A stretch of 64,000 nt of DNA from JAXDLW01 sp050998755. GTDB taxonomy: Bacteria; Chloroflexota; Dormibacteria; DASZGP01. Location of the stretch: NCBI GenBank assembly GCA_050998755.1, contig JBPCPW010000110.1, positions 1 through 64,000 on the forward strand, read 5' to 3'. A program made the position numbers and the translations under genes. Under the pieces are notes generated by a model. It ran no database searches. It was not told the origin of the DNA and saw only the letters and a program-made list of their open reading frames with translations. Numbering within the stretch: position 1 is the stretch's first letter; every line of letters begins with the position of its first letter. Below are positions 33,093 to 41,419 of this stretch, in pieces.

Positions 33093-34610
33093 ATGGCACC
33101 TGAGATGACCCTCCCGACGTCCACGACGCGCTCGCGCTCCCAACTGGAGATCATCTCGCAGTATTTCGAGGTCAACTTCGACGACCTCGCGGTGGAGCTG
33201 GTGGAGCGCCTGCCCCCGGGTGCCCCCGCGCCCGATCGCCAGGAGGACGCCGCGCGTCACCTCCGCCTGGTGATCCGCGGCCTGCGCGCTGAGCGCGACG
33301 GCACCGGGGACACCGACGCCGCGGTGCGGATCCTGGAAGCGATCGAGGAGCTCTGCGACGCTGAACGGGACCTGCTGCGGGAGCGTGCCCTGGCGGTGGG
33401 GGTGCGGGCGGTGCCGAGCCTGGCCCCGGTCGCGCCGGACCGGTCCGCTCCGGACCTGCCCCCCCCCAGCCACGCCCCGCAGGCGCGCGCCGTACCGACC
33501 GGCGCCCGGCCCATCACCCAGCGTGCCGGCCTGGGTGCCGCCGGGGTGGGGTCGGTCCTGCAGGCGCTGGCCACCAAGACCCTGGAGTTGCTCAACGCCG
33601 ACACCTGCCAGGTTTACCTGGAGGACGGAGACATGCTCTCGCTGCAGGCCGAGGCGCCGGATCGCGGCCGGCCAATGGGCCCCGATCGCCTCAGCCCCGA
33701 GGAGGGCTTCGTCCGGGTGGTGCGTCACGGCGGCCGGGCCATCGCGCTCGACTCCCTGGAGTTCCTCGAGGGCGCGGAGCGCACCTGGCTCGATCGTGGC
33801 ATCGCCTCCCTGGCGGCGGGTCCGGTGGGGGCGCCGGGCGACCCGGGCTCAGGCCTCCTGGTGGTTGGGCGGGTCACCCCGCGGCCCTTCAGTCCCTCGC
33901 AGACGATGGAGATGGCCCAGCTCGGCGAGGAGGTCACCCTGGCCCTGGCCAGCGCCGACCTCCTGGGGCGCGCCGAAGAGCTGGCGGTGCTCAAGGAGCG
34001 GATGAAGCTGGCGCGCGAGATCCACGATGGGTTGGCCAGCGACCTCTCTGCCGTGGTGCAGATGTTCAAGTACCACCAGCATCGCCGCCGGGTCGACCCC
34101 GACGACGCCGACGTGCTGCTGGTGCAGATGCGTGAGCTGGTGGAGGCTGCCCTGCAGAGTGCGCGCGACATCCTGTCGACCCTCAGACCCCGGCAGCACG
34201 CCCCCCGGCGTCTCAGTGAGGGCATCAAGCAGCAGCTGGAGTCATTCTCCAGGACCTATGGCGTCAGCGCGGTGACCAAGATCATGGGCGACGATGCGCA
34301 GCTGGTGGCGGAGGAGCGCGAGGCCATCTTCCAGGTGGTGCGGGAGTCGCTCACCAACATCCGCAAGCATGCCCAGTGCGCCACCGTCGATGTCACCCTC
34401 GACATGCGCGGCCGGCCCTTCGTCCTCACCGTGGAGGATGACGGGGTGGGCATCGACCTTGGGGCCATGGAGGAGAAGTCGGGGTCCTTCGGCCTGCTTG
34501 GCATGCGGGAGCGGGCGCAGTTGCTGGGGGGCACCCTGCAGATTGGCAACGGGGCGATGGGCGGGGTTCGCGTCGAGTTCCACGGTCCGGAGGTCCCGAT
34601 CGGCGCATGA
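33093..34610 (+). CDS. NarX/DesK-type histidine kinase with GAF domain
   Basis: From the ATG at 33093 this is a 505-residue cytoplasmic kinase; an ATG at 33105 is an alternative. After a helical N-terminus and a Pro/Ala linker comes a GAF-like domain (about residues 150-310). The HisKA_3 helix has the phosphorylated His in LAREIHDGLASDL, and the HATPase has FQVVRESLTNIRKHAQ and VEDDGVGIDLG. The NarL-type regulator gene starts inside its stop (ATGA). The GAF signal is unknown. Confidence 0.9.
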   Translation: MAPEMTLPTSTTRSRSQLEIISQYFEVNFDDLAVELVERLPPGAPAPDRQEDAARHLRLVIRGLRAERDGTGDTDAAVRILEAIEELCDAERDLLRERALAVGVRAVPSLAPVAPDRSAPDLPPPSHAPQARAVPTGARPITQRAGLGAAGVGSVLQALATKTLELLNADTCQVYLEDGDMLSLQAEAPDRGRPMGPDRLSPEEGFVRVVRHGGRAIALDSLEFLEGAERTWLDRGIASLAAGPVGAPGDPGSGLLVVGRVTPRPFSPSQTMEMAQLGEEVTLALASADLLGRAEELAVLKERMKLAREIHDGLASDLSAVVQMFKYHQHRRRVDPDDADVLLVQMRELVEAALQSARDILSTLRPRQHAPRRLSEGIKQQLESFSRTYGVSAVTKIMGDDAQLVAEEREAIFQVVRESLTNIRKHAQCATVDVTLDMRGRPFVLTVEDDGVGIDLGAMEEKSGSFGLLGMRERAQLLGGTLQIGNGAMGGVRVEFHGPEVPIGA

Positions 34611-35281
34611 GCGAGCGGATCCGGGTGCTGATCGTCGACGACGTGCCCATCCTGCGGGTCGGCGCGCGGGGGATGCTCTCGGAGTTCGACCACATCGAGA
34701 TCGTCGGCGAGGCCACCAACGGGGTCGAGGCGGTGGCGCTGGCCCGCCAGCTGCGTCCCGACGTCGTGCTGATGGACATCTCCATGCCTCTGATGGATGG
34801 CATGACCGCGACCCGGACCATCGTCGACGAGGTCGGCCCCGAGATCGCCATTGTGGGGCTGACGATCTCCGACGACGAGGAGGACGTGGCCCAGATGCTC
34901 ACCGCCGGCGCCTGTGGCTACATCCTCAAGGACAGCGGCCCGATGGAGCTGCTGCGGGCCATCGAGGACGCCCATGCCGGCCGCTTTCCGCTTGACCGCT
35001 CGGTGGCGCGCAAGATGGTCAGCCGCCTGTCAAGGATGAGCGCCCGCAACGAGGTGCAGACGCTCGAGCCGCTCACCGTCCGCGAGAAGCAGGTGCTGGT
35101 GCTGGTGGTGGACGGCTGGCCCAACAAGGCCATCGCCCAGCAGATGATGACCAGTGAGAGCACCGTGAAGACCCACCTCCGCGAGGTCTACCGCAAGCTC
35201 AACGTGGACTCGCGCGCCGCGGCAGCGGCCAAGGCCGCGAACATGGACCTGGACGCCGACGGGGTCGTCCGGCCGCGGTGA
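34607..35281 (+). CDS. NarL/LuxR-family response regulator
   Basis: The 224-residue regulator has a receiver domain (VLIVDDVPILRVGARGML, phosphoacceptor Asp in VVLMDISMPLMDG). Its C-terminal LuxR helix-turn-helix (LTVREKQVLVLVVDGWPNKA, then SESTVKTHLREVYRKLNVDSR) binds DNA. It should be phosphorylated by the upstream kinase, with which it shares a 4-bp overlap. Targets are unknown; the small membrane-protein genes just downstream are candidates. Confidence 0.95.
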   Translation: MSERIRVLIVDDVPILRVGARGMLSEFDHIEIVGEATNGVEAVALARQLRPDVVLMDISMPLMDGMTATRTIVDEVGPEIAIVGLTISDDEEDVAQMLTAGACGYILKDSGPMELLRAIEDAHAGRFPLDRSVARKMVSRLSRMSARNEVQTLEPLTVREKQVLVLVVDGWPNKAIAQQMMTSESTVKTHLREVYRKLNVDSRAAAAAKAANMDLDADGVVRPR

Positions 35282-35343
35282 GGCTGGGCTGACAAGCCCT
35301 GTCGTTAGATAAACTCAACCGGAGTCCAGTTGGGAGGAACCGC

Positions 35344-35529
35344 GTGACAGCAGCAGCCCTAGTGACCATGACCTCGGAAGCCCTGTACATCCTGTTTGTC
35401 CCCGGGTTCACAATCCTCGCCTTCCTCATCGGGTGCGGTGCGGCGATCATCGCCATGAGCGCCAAACAGGAACCGCCCGGCGATGAGCCCAGCGACGCCG
35501 ACGCTCCTCAAGCGGAGGCCGCTCACTGA
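35344..35529 (+). CDS. Small membrane protein, tandem copy 1
   Basis: This 61-residue protein has one transmembrane helix in EALYILFVPGFTILAFLIGC and an acidic Pro/Glu/Asp-rich tail. A strong GGGAGGAA sits 6-8 nt before the GTG start. It is homologous to the next frame, which starts inside its stop codon. No function is known. The pair lies between a two-component system and a hydrolase. Confidence 0.72.
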   Translation: MTAAALVTMTSEALYILFVPGFTILAFLIGCGAAIIAMSAKQEPPGDEPSDADAPQAEAAH

Positions 35530-35747
35530 GCAAACAGGAGGGTTTCTACATCCTCTTCGTCCCGATCCTGACGATCGCGGCGATGCTCTTTGGCTTTGCC
35601 GCGTCAGCGTATGCCATGACCCAGGGCGAGTTCCAACCGGCGACCCGCCGCGGGCTGGTCTCGCTGGCCCTGGCGCTGGCGGTCCTGGCCGTCCTGCTGG
35701 TCTCGGGTTGGCAGCTGGACCACCTGCACCTCCCGCCCGGGACCTGA
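35526..35747 (+). CDS. Small membrane protein, tandem copy 2, CTG start
   Basis: This 73-residue frame starts at a CTG overlapping the stop of the previous gene (CTGA). Its N-terminus (KQEGFYILFVPILTIAAMLF) aligns with the upstream protein (EALYILFVPGFTILAFLIGC). The homology covers residues before the first internal ATG (35583), so translation must begin upstream, and the CTG is the natural site. A second hydrophobic helix follows (LVSLALALAVLAVLLVSGW). Confidence 0.7.
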   Translation: MSKQEGFYILFVPILTIAAMLFGFAASAYAMTQGEFQPATRRGLVSLALALAVLAVLLVSGWQLDHLHLPPGT

Positions 35748-35753
35748 GCACCG

Positions 35754-36494
35754 GTGGCTGAGGAGCCCGTTCTGCTCCTGGTCCACGGCTTCCCCCTGGA
35801 CAGCCGGATGTGGCACCACCAGGTCAACGGACTCTCTGGCTTCCGCGTCATCGCGCCCGACCTTGATGGTCATGGTGTGTCGCCTGCCGGGTCTCCCGCC
35901 CACAGCGTTGAAGACATGGCTCGGGCGCTGGCGGCCCGGTTGGATTCCGCCGCGGTTGCCCAGGTGCACCTGGGCGGCTTCTCGATGGGTGGTTACGCCG
36001 CGCTGGCGTTTTTGCGGCTGTTCCCGGATCGGGTCCTCAGCCTGGCGCTGGTGGACACCCGAGCCAACGCCGACAACCAGGCCGGCCGCCAGGGTCGTGA
36101 CGCGATGATTGCCAGGATCCGGGAGGCCGGATCGGGGGTGGCCGCGGAGGCCATGCTGCCCAAGATGTTCGTCGAGGGCGGCGACCAGGGCCGGCGCCGC
36201 GAAACCGAGGAGTGGATGTTGGCTCAACCCGCGGAGGCCCTGATCGCCGACCTGACCGCGATGCGCGAGCGGCCCGACTCGACGGGGATGCTCGGCGCAA
36301 TCAAGGTGCGGACGCTGGTCGTCGTGGGTGACCAGGACCCGATCACCCCGCCCGACGTCGCCGAGGCGATGGCGGCGGCCATTCCCGGAGCCCGGCTGGT
36401 CACCATCAAGGGCGCGGCACACCTCTCGCCGGTGGAGCAACCCGACCAGGTCAACTCCGCCTTTCGCGACTTCCTCGACCAGCTGAACGGGTGA
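35754..36494 (+). CDS. Alpha/beta hydrolase
   Basis: The 246-residue enzyme has the alpha/beta-hydrolase fold with LLVHGFPLDSRMW (oxyanion region), the nucleophile Ser in LGGFSMGGYAAL, an Asp in VVGDQDPITPP and the His in GAAHLSPVEQP. The complete triad indicates an active esterase, lactonase or peptidase-like enzyme. The substrate is not evident. GTG start 6 bp after the small membrane gene, so probably the same operon. Confidence 0.88.
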   Translation: MAEEPVLLLVHGFPLDSRMWHHQVNGLSGFRVIAPDLDGHGVSPAGSPAHSVEDMARALAARLDSAAVAQVHLGGFSMGGYAALAFLRLFPDRVLSLALVDTRANADNQAGRQGRDAMIARIREAGSGVAAEAMLPKMFVEGGDQGRRRETEEWMLAQPAEALIADLTAMRERPDSTGMLGAIKVRTLVVVGDQDPITPPDVAEAMAAAIPGARLVTIKGAAHLSPVEQPDQVNSAFRDFLDQLNG

Positions 36495-36600
36495 GACTGG
36501 GCTGACCAACAGGTCAGCGGAGGGTGGCCAAAAGGTCAGTCCAAAGAGTCATAAAAATTGCCCTGTCGAACGAGTGAACATACGTAGTTCTCGCACCAGA

Positions 36601-36771
36601 GTAAGGGTCACCGGACGGGGGCCCCGAAAGACGGGAAGAGGGTCCCCGGTACCGGAGAAATGGGGAAATGGGAGACTGAAATGCTGAGCTGGTCCTTTCA
36701 GTGGTAGCCCGCTAGTCCGCAAGGGCTAGCAAGAGGCGATATGACCCGGCTGAGCCGGGTCATTTTCATTT
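36601..36771 (+). ncRNA. Structured RNA candidate ending in an intrinsic terminator
   Basis: Four strong stems are seen in order. An 8-bp stem 36617-36624/36640-36647 lies inside a CCGG/CCGG stem (36611-36614/36652-36655). A 7-bp perfect stem 36675-36681/36696-36702 and an 8-bp hairpin 36711-36718/36723-36730 with a GCAA tetraloop follow. Last is the terminator at 36741. A weak promoter (TTGCCC, 17-bp spacer) lies near 36558. It matches no riboswitch or housekeeping RNA I recognise. It could be a free small RNA or a leader controlling the HD-GYP/MFS gene. Confidence 0.6.
36741..36771 (+). terminator. Intrinsic terminator
   Basis: A perfect 10-bp stem (ATGACCCGGC, loop TGA, GCCGGGTCAT) is followed by TTTCATTT. 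It lies 63 bp upstream of the HD-GYP/MFS start codon. Confidence 0.85.
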
Positions 36772-36812
36772 AAGGCTGGTTCTATCAGCCGTGCGGGCAG
36801 GCTCGTACAACC

Positions 36813-36818
36813 TACAAT
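36813..36818 (+). promoter_or_regulatory. Candidate -10 box for the HD-GYP/MFS gene
   Basis: TACAAT lies 15 nt before the ATG, beyond the terminator. If used, the gene has its own promoter and a leader of only about 8 nt. Confidence 0.4.
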
Positions 36819-36833
36819 GCGGGCTTCAGCCCC

Positions 36834-39383
36834 ATGTACTTGCATCTTCGCCCCATCGCCCGTGTTTACGTCGCGACGGTCTGCGTCGCCGGGCTGACCC
36901 TGGTGGTTGCCGCGCTGGCGACGGAGCACATTCAACTCGGTGCCCCAATCGCGCCCCACGTCCCGGTGACCGTCCTGGAGATGACCCTTTTCCTGTTGGG
37001 CCTAACAGCCATCACCTCGCTGGCCCCAGTGCCCGTCTCGTACGGGGTGAACCTGCTGGTCAACCTGGCGCCCATCGTGGCCGCCGTCTTTGTCCTCCCG
37101 CCGGGTCTTGCGGGCGTCGTCGCGACCTTCGGGAGCATTGACCGGCTCCCCTCGAAGAACCACCCATCGTATCGCTGGATTTTCAACCGGTGCATGCAGG
37201 GCCTGGTGGCTACCACCGCCGGGATCGTCTTCAATGCGGTGTCAAAGCAGCCGGGGGGTGCATACGGGCAGCTCGGGGTCGATTTCAACGCCGTAGCCGG
37301 TGGGTTGCTGGCGCTGCTGATCATCTCCTTCCTGAACTCCGGCCTGGTGATCACCGCGGTGGCGTTGGAGACCGCCGAGAGCGTGCGCAAGGTGAGCGAC
37401 ATGATTCTCAGAGGGGCGGTGATCAGCTACCTTGGGCTCGCACCCCTGGGGGCGATGATCGCCTTCCTGGCGCTGTCGGGGAAGGTCGAGGGGCTGGCCA
37501 TGGCGGCGGGAGTTCTGCTCCTCCTGGTGGTGTACCGAGACATCTCGCGCCGCGCGTTGAGCCTTGAATCCGTTGCCCGCGGTAGCTACGTCGCGCAGAG
37601 CCGGCTGATCGACAAAAAGGATCGCTCGACCTTCGGTCACTCGGAGCGCGTCGGGATCCTTTCCGAGCAGGTGGCGCTGAAGCTCCGGCTCACCGGCGAC
37701 CTGGTCGAGCAGATCCGCATCGGCGCCACGCTGCATGACATCGGCAAGATCGCCATTCCCGACGCCATCCTGCACAAGCTCGAGCCATTCACCGACGACC
37801 AGTGGGAGACCATGAAGACCCATGCCGCAGAGGGCTATGACGTGCTCAAAGAGCAGGAGATTCTGCAGCGGGCCGCCGAGATCGTTTGGTCTCACCACGA
37901 GAACTACGACGGGTCAGGCTACCCTCGCCGGATAGCCAAGCGCGAGATCCCTGTTGGCGGGAGAATCGCCCGGGTCATCGACTCGTACGACTGCATCACC
38001 AACGTGCGCGACTATCGACAGTGGGTGAAGGGACCCTTTGAGGCGCTGGCCGACATTGAGTCAAAAAGGGGCACCTGGTATGACCCCGAGATCGTCGACG
38101 CGTTCGTGGAGGTGCTGCGCGAGCGCGACTCACGGGTTGCGAGCACCGTGGCGGAGGAAGACGAGAAGCCTGCAAGCGTGATCCAGACGCTTCGCTACCC
38201 GCCGTTTCTCAAGCTCTGGGCGGCGGTCGGCCTCTCCACCTTTGGCGACATGCTGACCACCGTTGGGCTGGCGCTGGCAGGGTATGGGGCCACCCATTCG
38301 GTGCTCGCGCTGGGCCTGGTGGTGGCGGTCCGCGCGCTGCCCAACCTGCTCTTCGGATTGCCCGCAGGCCAGATCACCGACCAGTACGACCGCAAGACGG
38401 TGATGGTTCTGATGGACGTCGTTCGTTTGGTGCTGGTGGGGTTGCTGCCGGTGCTGGTACGGGCGCCGCTGGCGGTCATCCTGCTGGTCGCCTTCCTGGT
38501 CTCGACGGCCACCGTGTTCTTCAACCCCGCCCGAGCCGCCGCCCTGCCGGACCTGGTGTCACGGCGCCTGCTGCCGGGCGCCAACTCCGCGCTGGCATTC
38601 GTCGAACGGGGCGGCGAGATCCTCGGGTACGCGGCCGCGGCAGCGCTGGTGACGCTGGGCGGCACCGGCCTGGTGTTCAGCATCGATGCGCTGACCTTTG
38701 CGTCATCGGCGCTGCTCCTGGTCACCATCGGCTTCCCGGTCATGGTCATATCGAAGCGACAGGACCCGGTATTGCGGCGCGTCAGGACCCAGGTCGCGGA
38801 CGGCCTGCGACAGATCCTGGATTCGCCGATGCTGCGCTCAATCTTCATCTTCACCTTCCTGATGGTGGCCAGCGGATCGGCGCTGCTGCCCCTGCTGGTG
38901 CCGCTGGCGATCGAGCACCTTCACGCCGGGAGTGGAGGCTTCGCCCTGCTGGAGGGTGCGATCGCGTTTGGGGCCACCGCGGGTGCCCTGCTCACCAGCG
39001 CTCTGCACACGCCTCGTCGTGGCCTGCTGATGATCGTGGGGGCCATGGGAATGGGCGGTGCCACGGTGATGGCAGGGCTGTCGGCTTCGCTTCCCCTGAC
39101 CGCCGCCTTTCTGGCGCTTGGAGGGATCGCCAACATGGTCTATTTCGTGCCCATGGTGACCGCGATCCAGGAGAACACCGAGCCGCACATCCGGGGCAGG
39201 ATATTTGCCACCCGCTTCACCGTGGTCCAGGTGGGGGTGCTGCTGGGGGCGGGCTACGCCACCCTGACCACGTCGACACTTCTACCGCAGTCAGCCGCCG
39301 GGATCGCGGTGGTGGGGTCCGGGGTCCTGATGATCGCGGTCTCGGCCTGGGCCGGCCTCGCGAGCCCTATCCGCAAGCTCTAG
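36834..39383 (+). CDS. HD-GYP phosphodiesterase fused to an MFS transporter
   Basis: This 849-residue protein joins three parts in one frame. Residues 1-240 form several membrane helices. Residues about 255-435 are an HD-GYP domain: GHSERVG, LHDIGKIAIP, WSHHENYDGSGYP and GGRIARVIDSYD carry the metal His/Asp residues and the GYP motif. Residues about 455-845 are a 12-helix MFS domain of the MFS_3/EntS type, with GQITDQYDRKTVM as the cytoplasmic loop-2 signature. HD-GYP domains hydrolyse c-di-GMP. Fusion to a transporter suggests export tied to c-di-GMP. No stop, frameshift or composition change marks the joint near residue 450. Confidence 0.88.
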   Translation: MYLHLRPIARVYVATVCVAGLTLVVAALATEHIQLGAPIAPHVPVTVLEMTLFLLGLTAITSLAPVPVSYGVNLLVNLAPIVAAVFVLPPGLAGVVATFGSIDRLPSKNHPSYRWIFNRCMQGLVATTAGIVFNAVSKQPGGAYGQLGVDFNAVAGGLLALLIISFLNSGLVITAVALETAESVRKVSDMILRGAVISYLGLAPLGAMIAFLALSGKVEGLAMAAGVLLLLVVYRDISRRALSLESVARGSYVAQSRLIDKKDRSTFGHSERVGILSEQVALKLRLTGDLVEQIRIGATLHDIGKIAIPDAILHKLEPFTDDQWETMKTHAAEGYDVLKEQEILQRAAEIVWSHHENYDGSGYPRRIAKREIPVGGRIARVIDSYDCITNVRDYRQWVKGPFEALADIESKRGTWYDPEIVDAFVEVLRERDSRVASTVAEEDEKPASVIQTLRYPPFLKLWAAVGLSTFGDMLTTVGLALAGYGATHSVLALGLVVAVRALPNLLFGLPAGQITDQYDRKTVMVLMDVVRLVLVGLLPVLVRAPLAVILLVAFLVSTATVFFNPARAAALPDLVSRRLLPGANSALAFVERGGEILGYAAAAALVTLGGTGLVFSIDALTFASSALLLVTIGFPVMVISKRQDPVLRRVRTQVADGLRQILDSPMLRSIFIFTFLMVASGSALLPLLVPLAIEHLHAGSGGFALLEGAIAFGATAGALLTSALHTPRRGLLMIVGAMGMGGATVMAGLSASLPLTAAFLALGGIANMVYFVPMVTAIQENTEPHIRGRIFATRFTVVQVGVLLGAGYATLTTSTLLPQSAAGIAVVGSGVLMIAVSAWAGLASPIRKL

Positions 39384-40024
39384 GTTCCGATGGCCTCGTC
39401 CTCGGCCTCCATGACCTTCTCGTCGACGTGCATCCGCTTGCCGATGATGTAGATCGCGACCACCAGCAGGACCACGATGGCGATGAACACGTAGCTGAGC
39501 TTGCCGAAGTTCTTCTCGATGTCGTGGTAGTGGTCGCCGAGCTTGAGTCCGGCGTAGGCCAGGGCGAAGTTCCAGGGCACGGCGCCCAGGATGGTGGCGA
39601 TGGTGAAGGGGATGGGCGTGACCTTTTTCGACAGCCCGGCAGGGAACGAGATGTAGGTTCGGATGACGGGCAGCAGCCTTCCCAAAAAGACCGCGAACAG
39701 GCCGAAGCGGTCAAAGAAGCGCTCGGCGAGCACCATGTGCCCGCGGCTCAGGCCGATTCTCTTGCCCGGACCGAGGATCACCTGGTGCCCAAAGCGCCGC
39801 ACCAGTAGGTAGGCCACCAGCGACCCGAACAGGTTGCCCAGGCTTGAGGCCACGATCACCAGGGAGAAGTTGAGCTTGTTCCCCAGCGCCGTGCTGGCCA
39901 GGGCGCCGCCCAGGGGGACGACGATCTCGCTGGAGATTGGCAGGCCCGCACTCTCACCCGCCATCAGGAAAAAGATGGCTATCAGGCCGCCGCTGCTGAC
40001 CAGGGAGATGAGCAGGTGGGACAT
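39380..40024 (-). CDS. DedA family membrane protein
   Basis: The 214-residue integral membrane protein (ATG at 40024) has the DedA/SNARE-associated core. It shows the ESAGLPISSEIVVPLGG re-entrant segment, GNLFGSLVAYLLVRRFG, FFDRFGLFAVFLGRLLPVIRTYISFPAG and GAVPWNFALAYAGLKLG. The family includes lipid-carrier flippases (UptA, PetA) important for envelope homeostasis. A TTG 18 bp upstream is a poorer start. TAGGCT lies 8 nt before the ATG. Its end overlaps the HD-GYP/MFS gene by 4 bp, convergently. Confidence 0.92.
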   Translation of the reverse strand: MSHLLISLVSSGGLIAIFFLMAGESAGLPISSEIVVPLGGALASTALGNKLNFSLVIVASSLGNLFGSLVAYLLVRRFGHQVILGPGKRIGLSRGHMVLAERFFDRFGLFAVFLGRLLPVIRTYISFPAGLSKKVTPIPFTIATILGAVPWNFALAYAGLKLGDHYHDIEKNFGKLSYVFIAIVVLLVVAIYIIGKRMHVDEKVMEAEDEAIGT

Positions 40025-40054
40025 CGAGGCCGAGCCTAGCAAAGCGGCTTCCGG

Positions 40055-40060
40055 GATAAT
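40055..40060 (+). promoter_or_regulatory. -10 box of leaderless pheA promoter
   Basis: GATAAT lies 7 nt before the pheA ATG at 40068. The 43-bp gap to the divergent DedA start must hold both promoters. Confidence 0.5.
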
Positions 40061-40067
40061 CCCGGCA

Positions 40068-40919
40068 ATGACGCGTATCGCCTACCTGGGACCGGAGGGC
40101 AGCTTCAGCGAGGAGGCCGCACGAGGATATGCCGGCGAGGGCGCCGAGTTGGTCGGCTTCCCCGACATCCCGGCGGTGATCTCGGCGGTGGGCCACTCGC
40201 TGGTGGACCTGGCGGTGGTGCCGATCGAAAACTCGATCGAGGGTTCGATCAATGTCACCCTCGACCAGCTGATCCACGGCAAGAACCCGCCCCGGATCTC
40301 CGGGGAGCTCAACCTTCCAATCCGCCACCACCTGATCGGCCGCCCGGGCACCACCATCGGCGACGTCGAGCGCGTGGTGTCGGTCCCCGCCGCCATCGCC
40401 CAGTGCCGCCAGTTCCTGCTCGAGCACCTGCCCCAGGTCCAGGTCCTGCCTGCCCTCTCCACCTCGGCGGCGGTGAGTAGCCTGGTCCACTCCGACCGCA
40501 TCGCCGCGGTGGGCAACGACCGGGCGGCCCGGCTTTACGGGATGGAGATCATCGCCTCGGATATCCAGGATGCCGACGACAACGTCACCCGCTTCGCCAT
40601 CCTGGGGCGGGGCATGACCGCCGCCACGGGGCATGACAAGACATCAGTCTGCTGCTCCATTGCCGAGGACTCCGACAAACCCGGCAGCCTGGTGGCGATC
40701 CTCGGCGAGTTCGCGGGCCGTGACATCAACCTCAGCAAATTGGAGTCCCGGCCCACCCGTGGCGGCCTCGGCAAGTACTTCTTCCTGATCGACCTCATGG
40801 GCCACGAGAGCGACCCCGTGGTCGCCGAGGCCCTGGCCGGCCTGCGGCTGAAGTGCTCCAGCGTCGTGGTCCTGGGCTCCTACCCGGCCAGCGCCGAGAG
40901 CGACCAGCCGCAGCCTTAA
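40068..40919 (+). CDS. pheA: Prephenate dehydratase
   Basis: The 283-residue enzyme converts prephenate to phenylpyruvate in phenylalanine synthesis. The N-terminal catalytic domain starts RIAYLGPEGSFSEEAA, and NVTRFAILGRG contains the essential Thr-Arg-Phe. A C-terminal ACT domain follows (CSIAEDSDKPGSLVAILGEF, then NLSKLESRPTR), the site of phenylalanine feedback. There is no chorismate mutase domain. The longer open frame upstream is rejected because the ATG at 40068 sits right behind a -10 box. Confidence 0.95.
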   Translation: MTRIAYLGPEGSFSEEAARGYAGEGAELVGFPDIPAVISAVGHSLVDLAVVPIENSIEGSINVTLDQLIHGKNPPRISGELNLPIRHHLIGRPGTTIGDVERVVSVPAAIAQCRQFLLEHLPQVQVLPALSTSAAVSSLVHSDRIAAVGNDRAARLYGMEIIASDIQDADDNVTRFAILGRGMTAATGHDKTSVCCSIAEDSDKPGSLVAILGEFAGRDINLSKLESRPTRGGLGKYFFLIDLMGHESDPVVAEALAGLRLKCSSVVVLGSYPASAESDQPQP

Positions 40920-40942
40920 ACAGCCAGCGTTAAACAGAAAGA

Positions 40943-40960
40943 GCCGGGCTCACGCCCGGC
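40943..40960. terminator. Bidirectional hairpin terminator
   Basis: GCCGGGC, loop TCAC, GCCCGGC lies between the convergent pheA and the small zinc-ribbon gene. On the minus strand it is followed by a T-rich CTCTTTCTGTTT, so it fits best as terminator of the minus-strand gene. Confidence 0.65.
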
Positions 40961-41007
40961 CCTTCAATCGACATCGGTCTTGCGAGATCGCTCTCGCGAG
41001 ATCGGTC

Positions 41008-41157
41008 TTACTTCGCCTTGCCGATCTTGAAGATCTTGGTGCCGCAGTTCGGGCAGGTGCCGGTGATGGCCGGCTTGCCGTTCTTCATCGTGATCTCCTG
41101 GGGATCCACGATCTCGACCTGCTTCTTGTCCTTGAGACAGTAACCAGTAACAGCCAT
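41008..41157 (-). CDS. DUF5679-like small zinc-ribbon protein
   Basis: The 49-residue protein reads MAVTGYCLKDKKQVEIV at the start, ITMKNGKPAITGTCPNCGTK in the middle and FKIGKAK at the end. A good AAGGAG lies 6 nt before the ATG. It matches the DUF5679 pattern as I recall it, where the N-terminal pair is CxxC. Here the second Cys is Asp (CLKD), so only three of four zinc ligands remain. Function is unknown. Too short for usual length cut-offs. Confidence 0.8.
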   Translation of the reverse strand: MAVTGYCLKDKKQVEIVDPQEITMKNGKPAITGTCPNCGTKIFKIGKAK

Positions 41158-41419
41158 GCTTTTCTCCTTGATAAGCCAGTAATCCTGAGCCTGCTGTTCG
41201 GGGCCAATGGCCAGGGGTCTTCCGGCCTATCCGCCTGTCCTTCCCTCATCTCAGCCCGAACTTGGAGCCAAGGCAGGAGTCTAGAGGCTCGTGAATACGA
41301 ATGCAAGCCTGCGTGAACTCGGCGTCAGGGATGGCGTAGGGCCTACCCGGAAGGAAAAATGCGTACTTTACGTATTTACGAGTGGAGGGGGCGGCCCCTA
41401 TGGTCACTCGGAGGAAGGA

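Noticed and set aside
36601..36771. c-di-GMP riboswitch (GEMM) identity for the structured RNA
   Set aside because: The conserved core segments of c-di-GMP-I and -II aptamers are not visible, so the RNA is left unclassified despite the attractive downstream gene.
40973..41010. CRISPR-like or tandem repeat near GATCGCTCTCGCGAGATCGGTCTT
   Set aside because: Only two imperfect, partly self-complementary units occur between the terminator and the small gene. There is no array.
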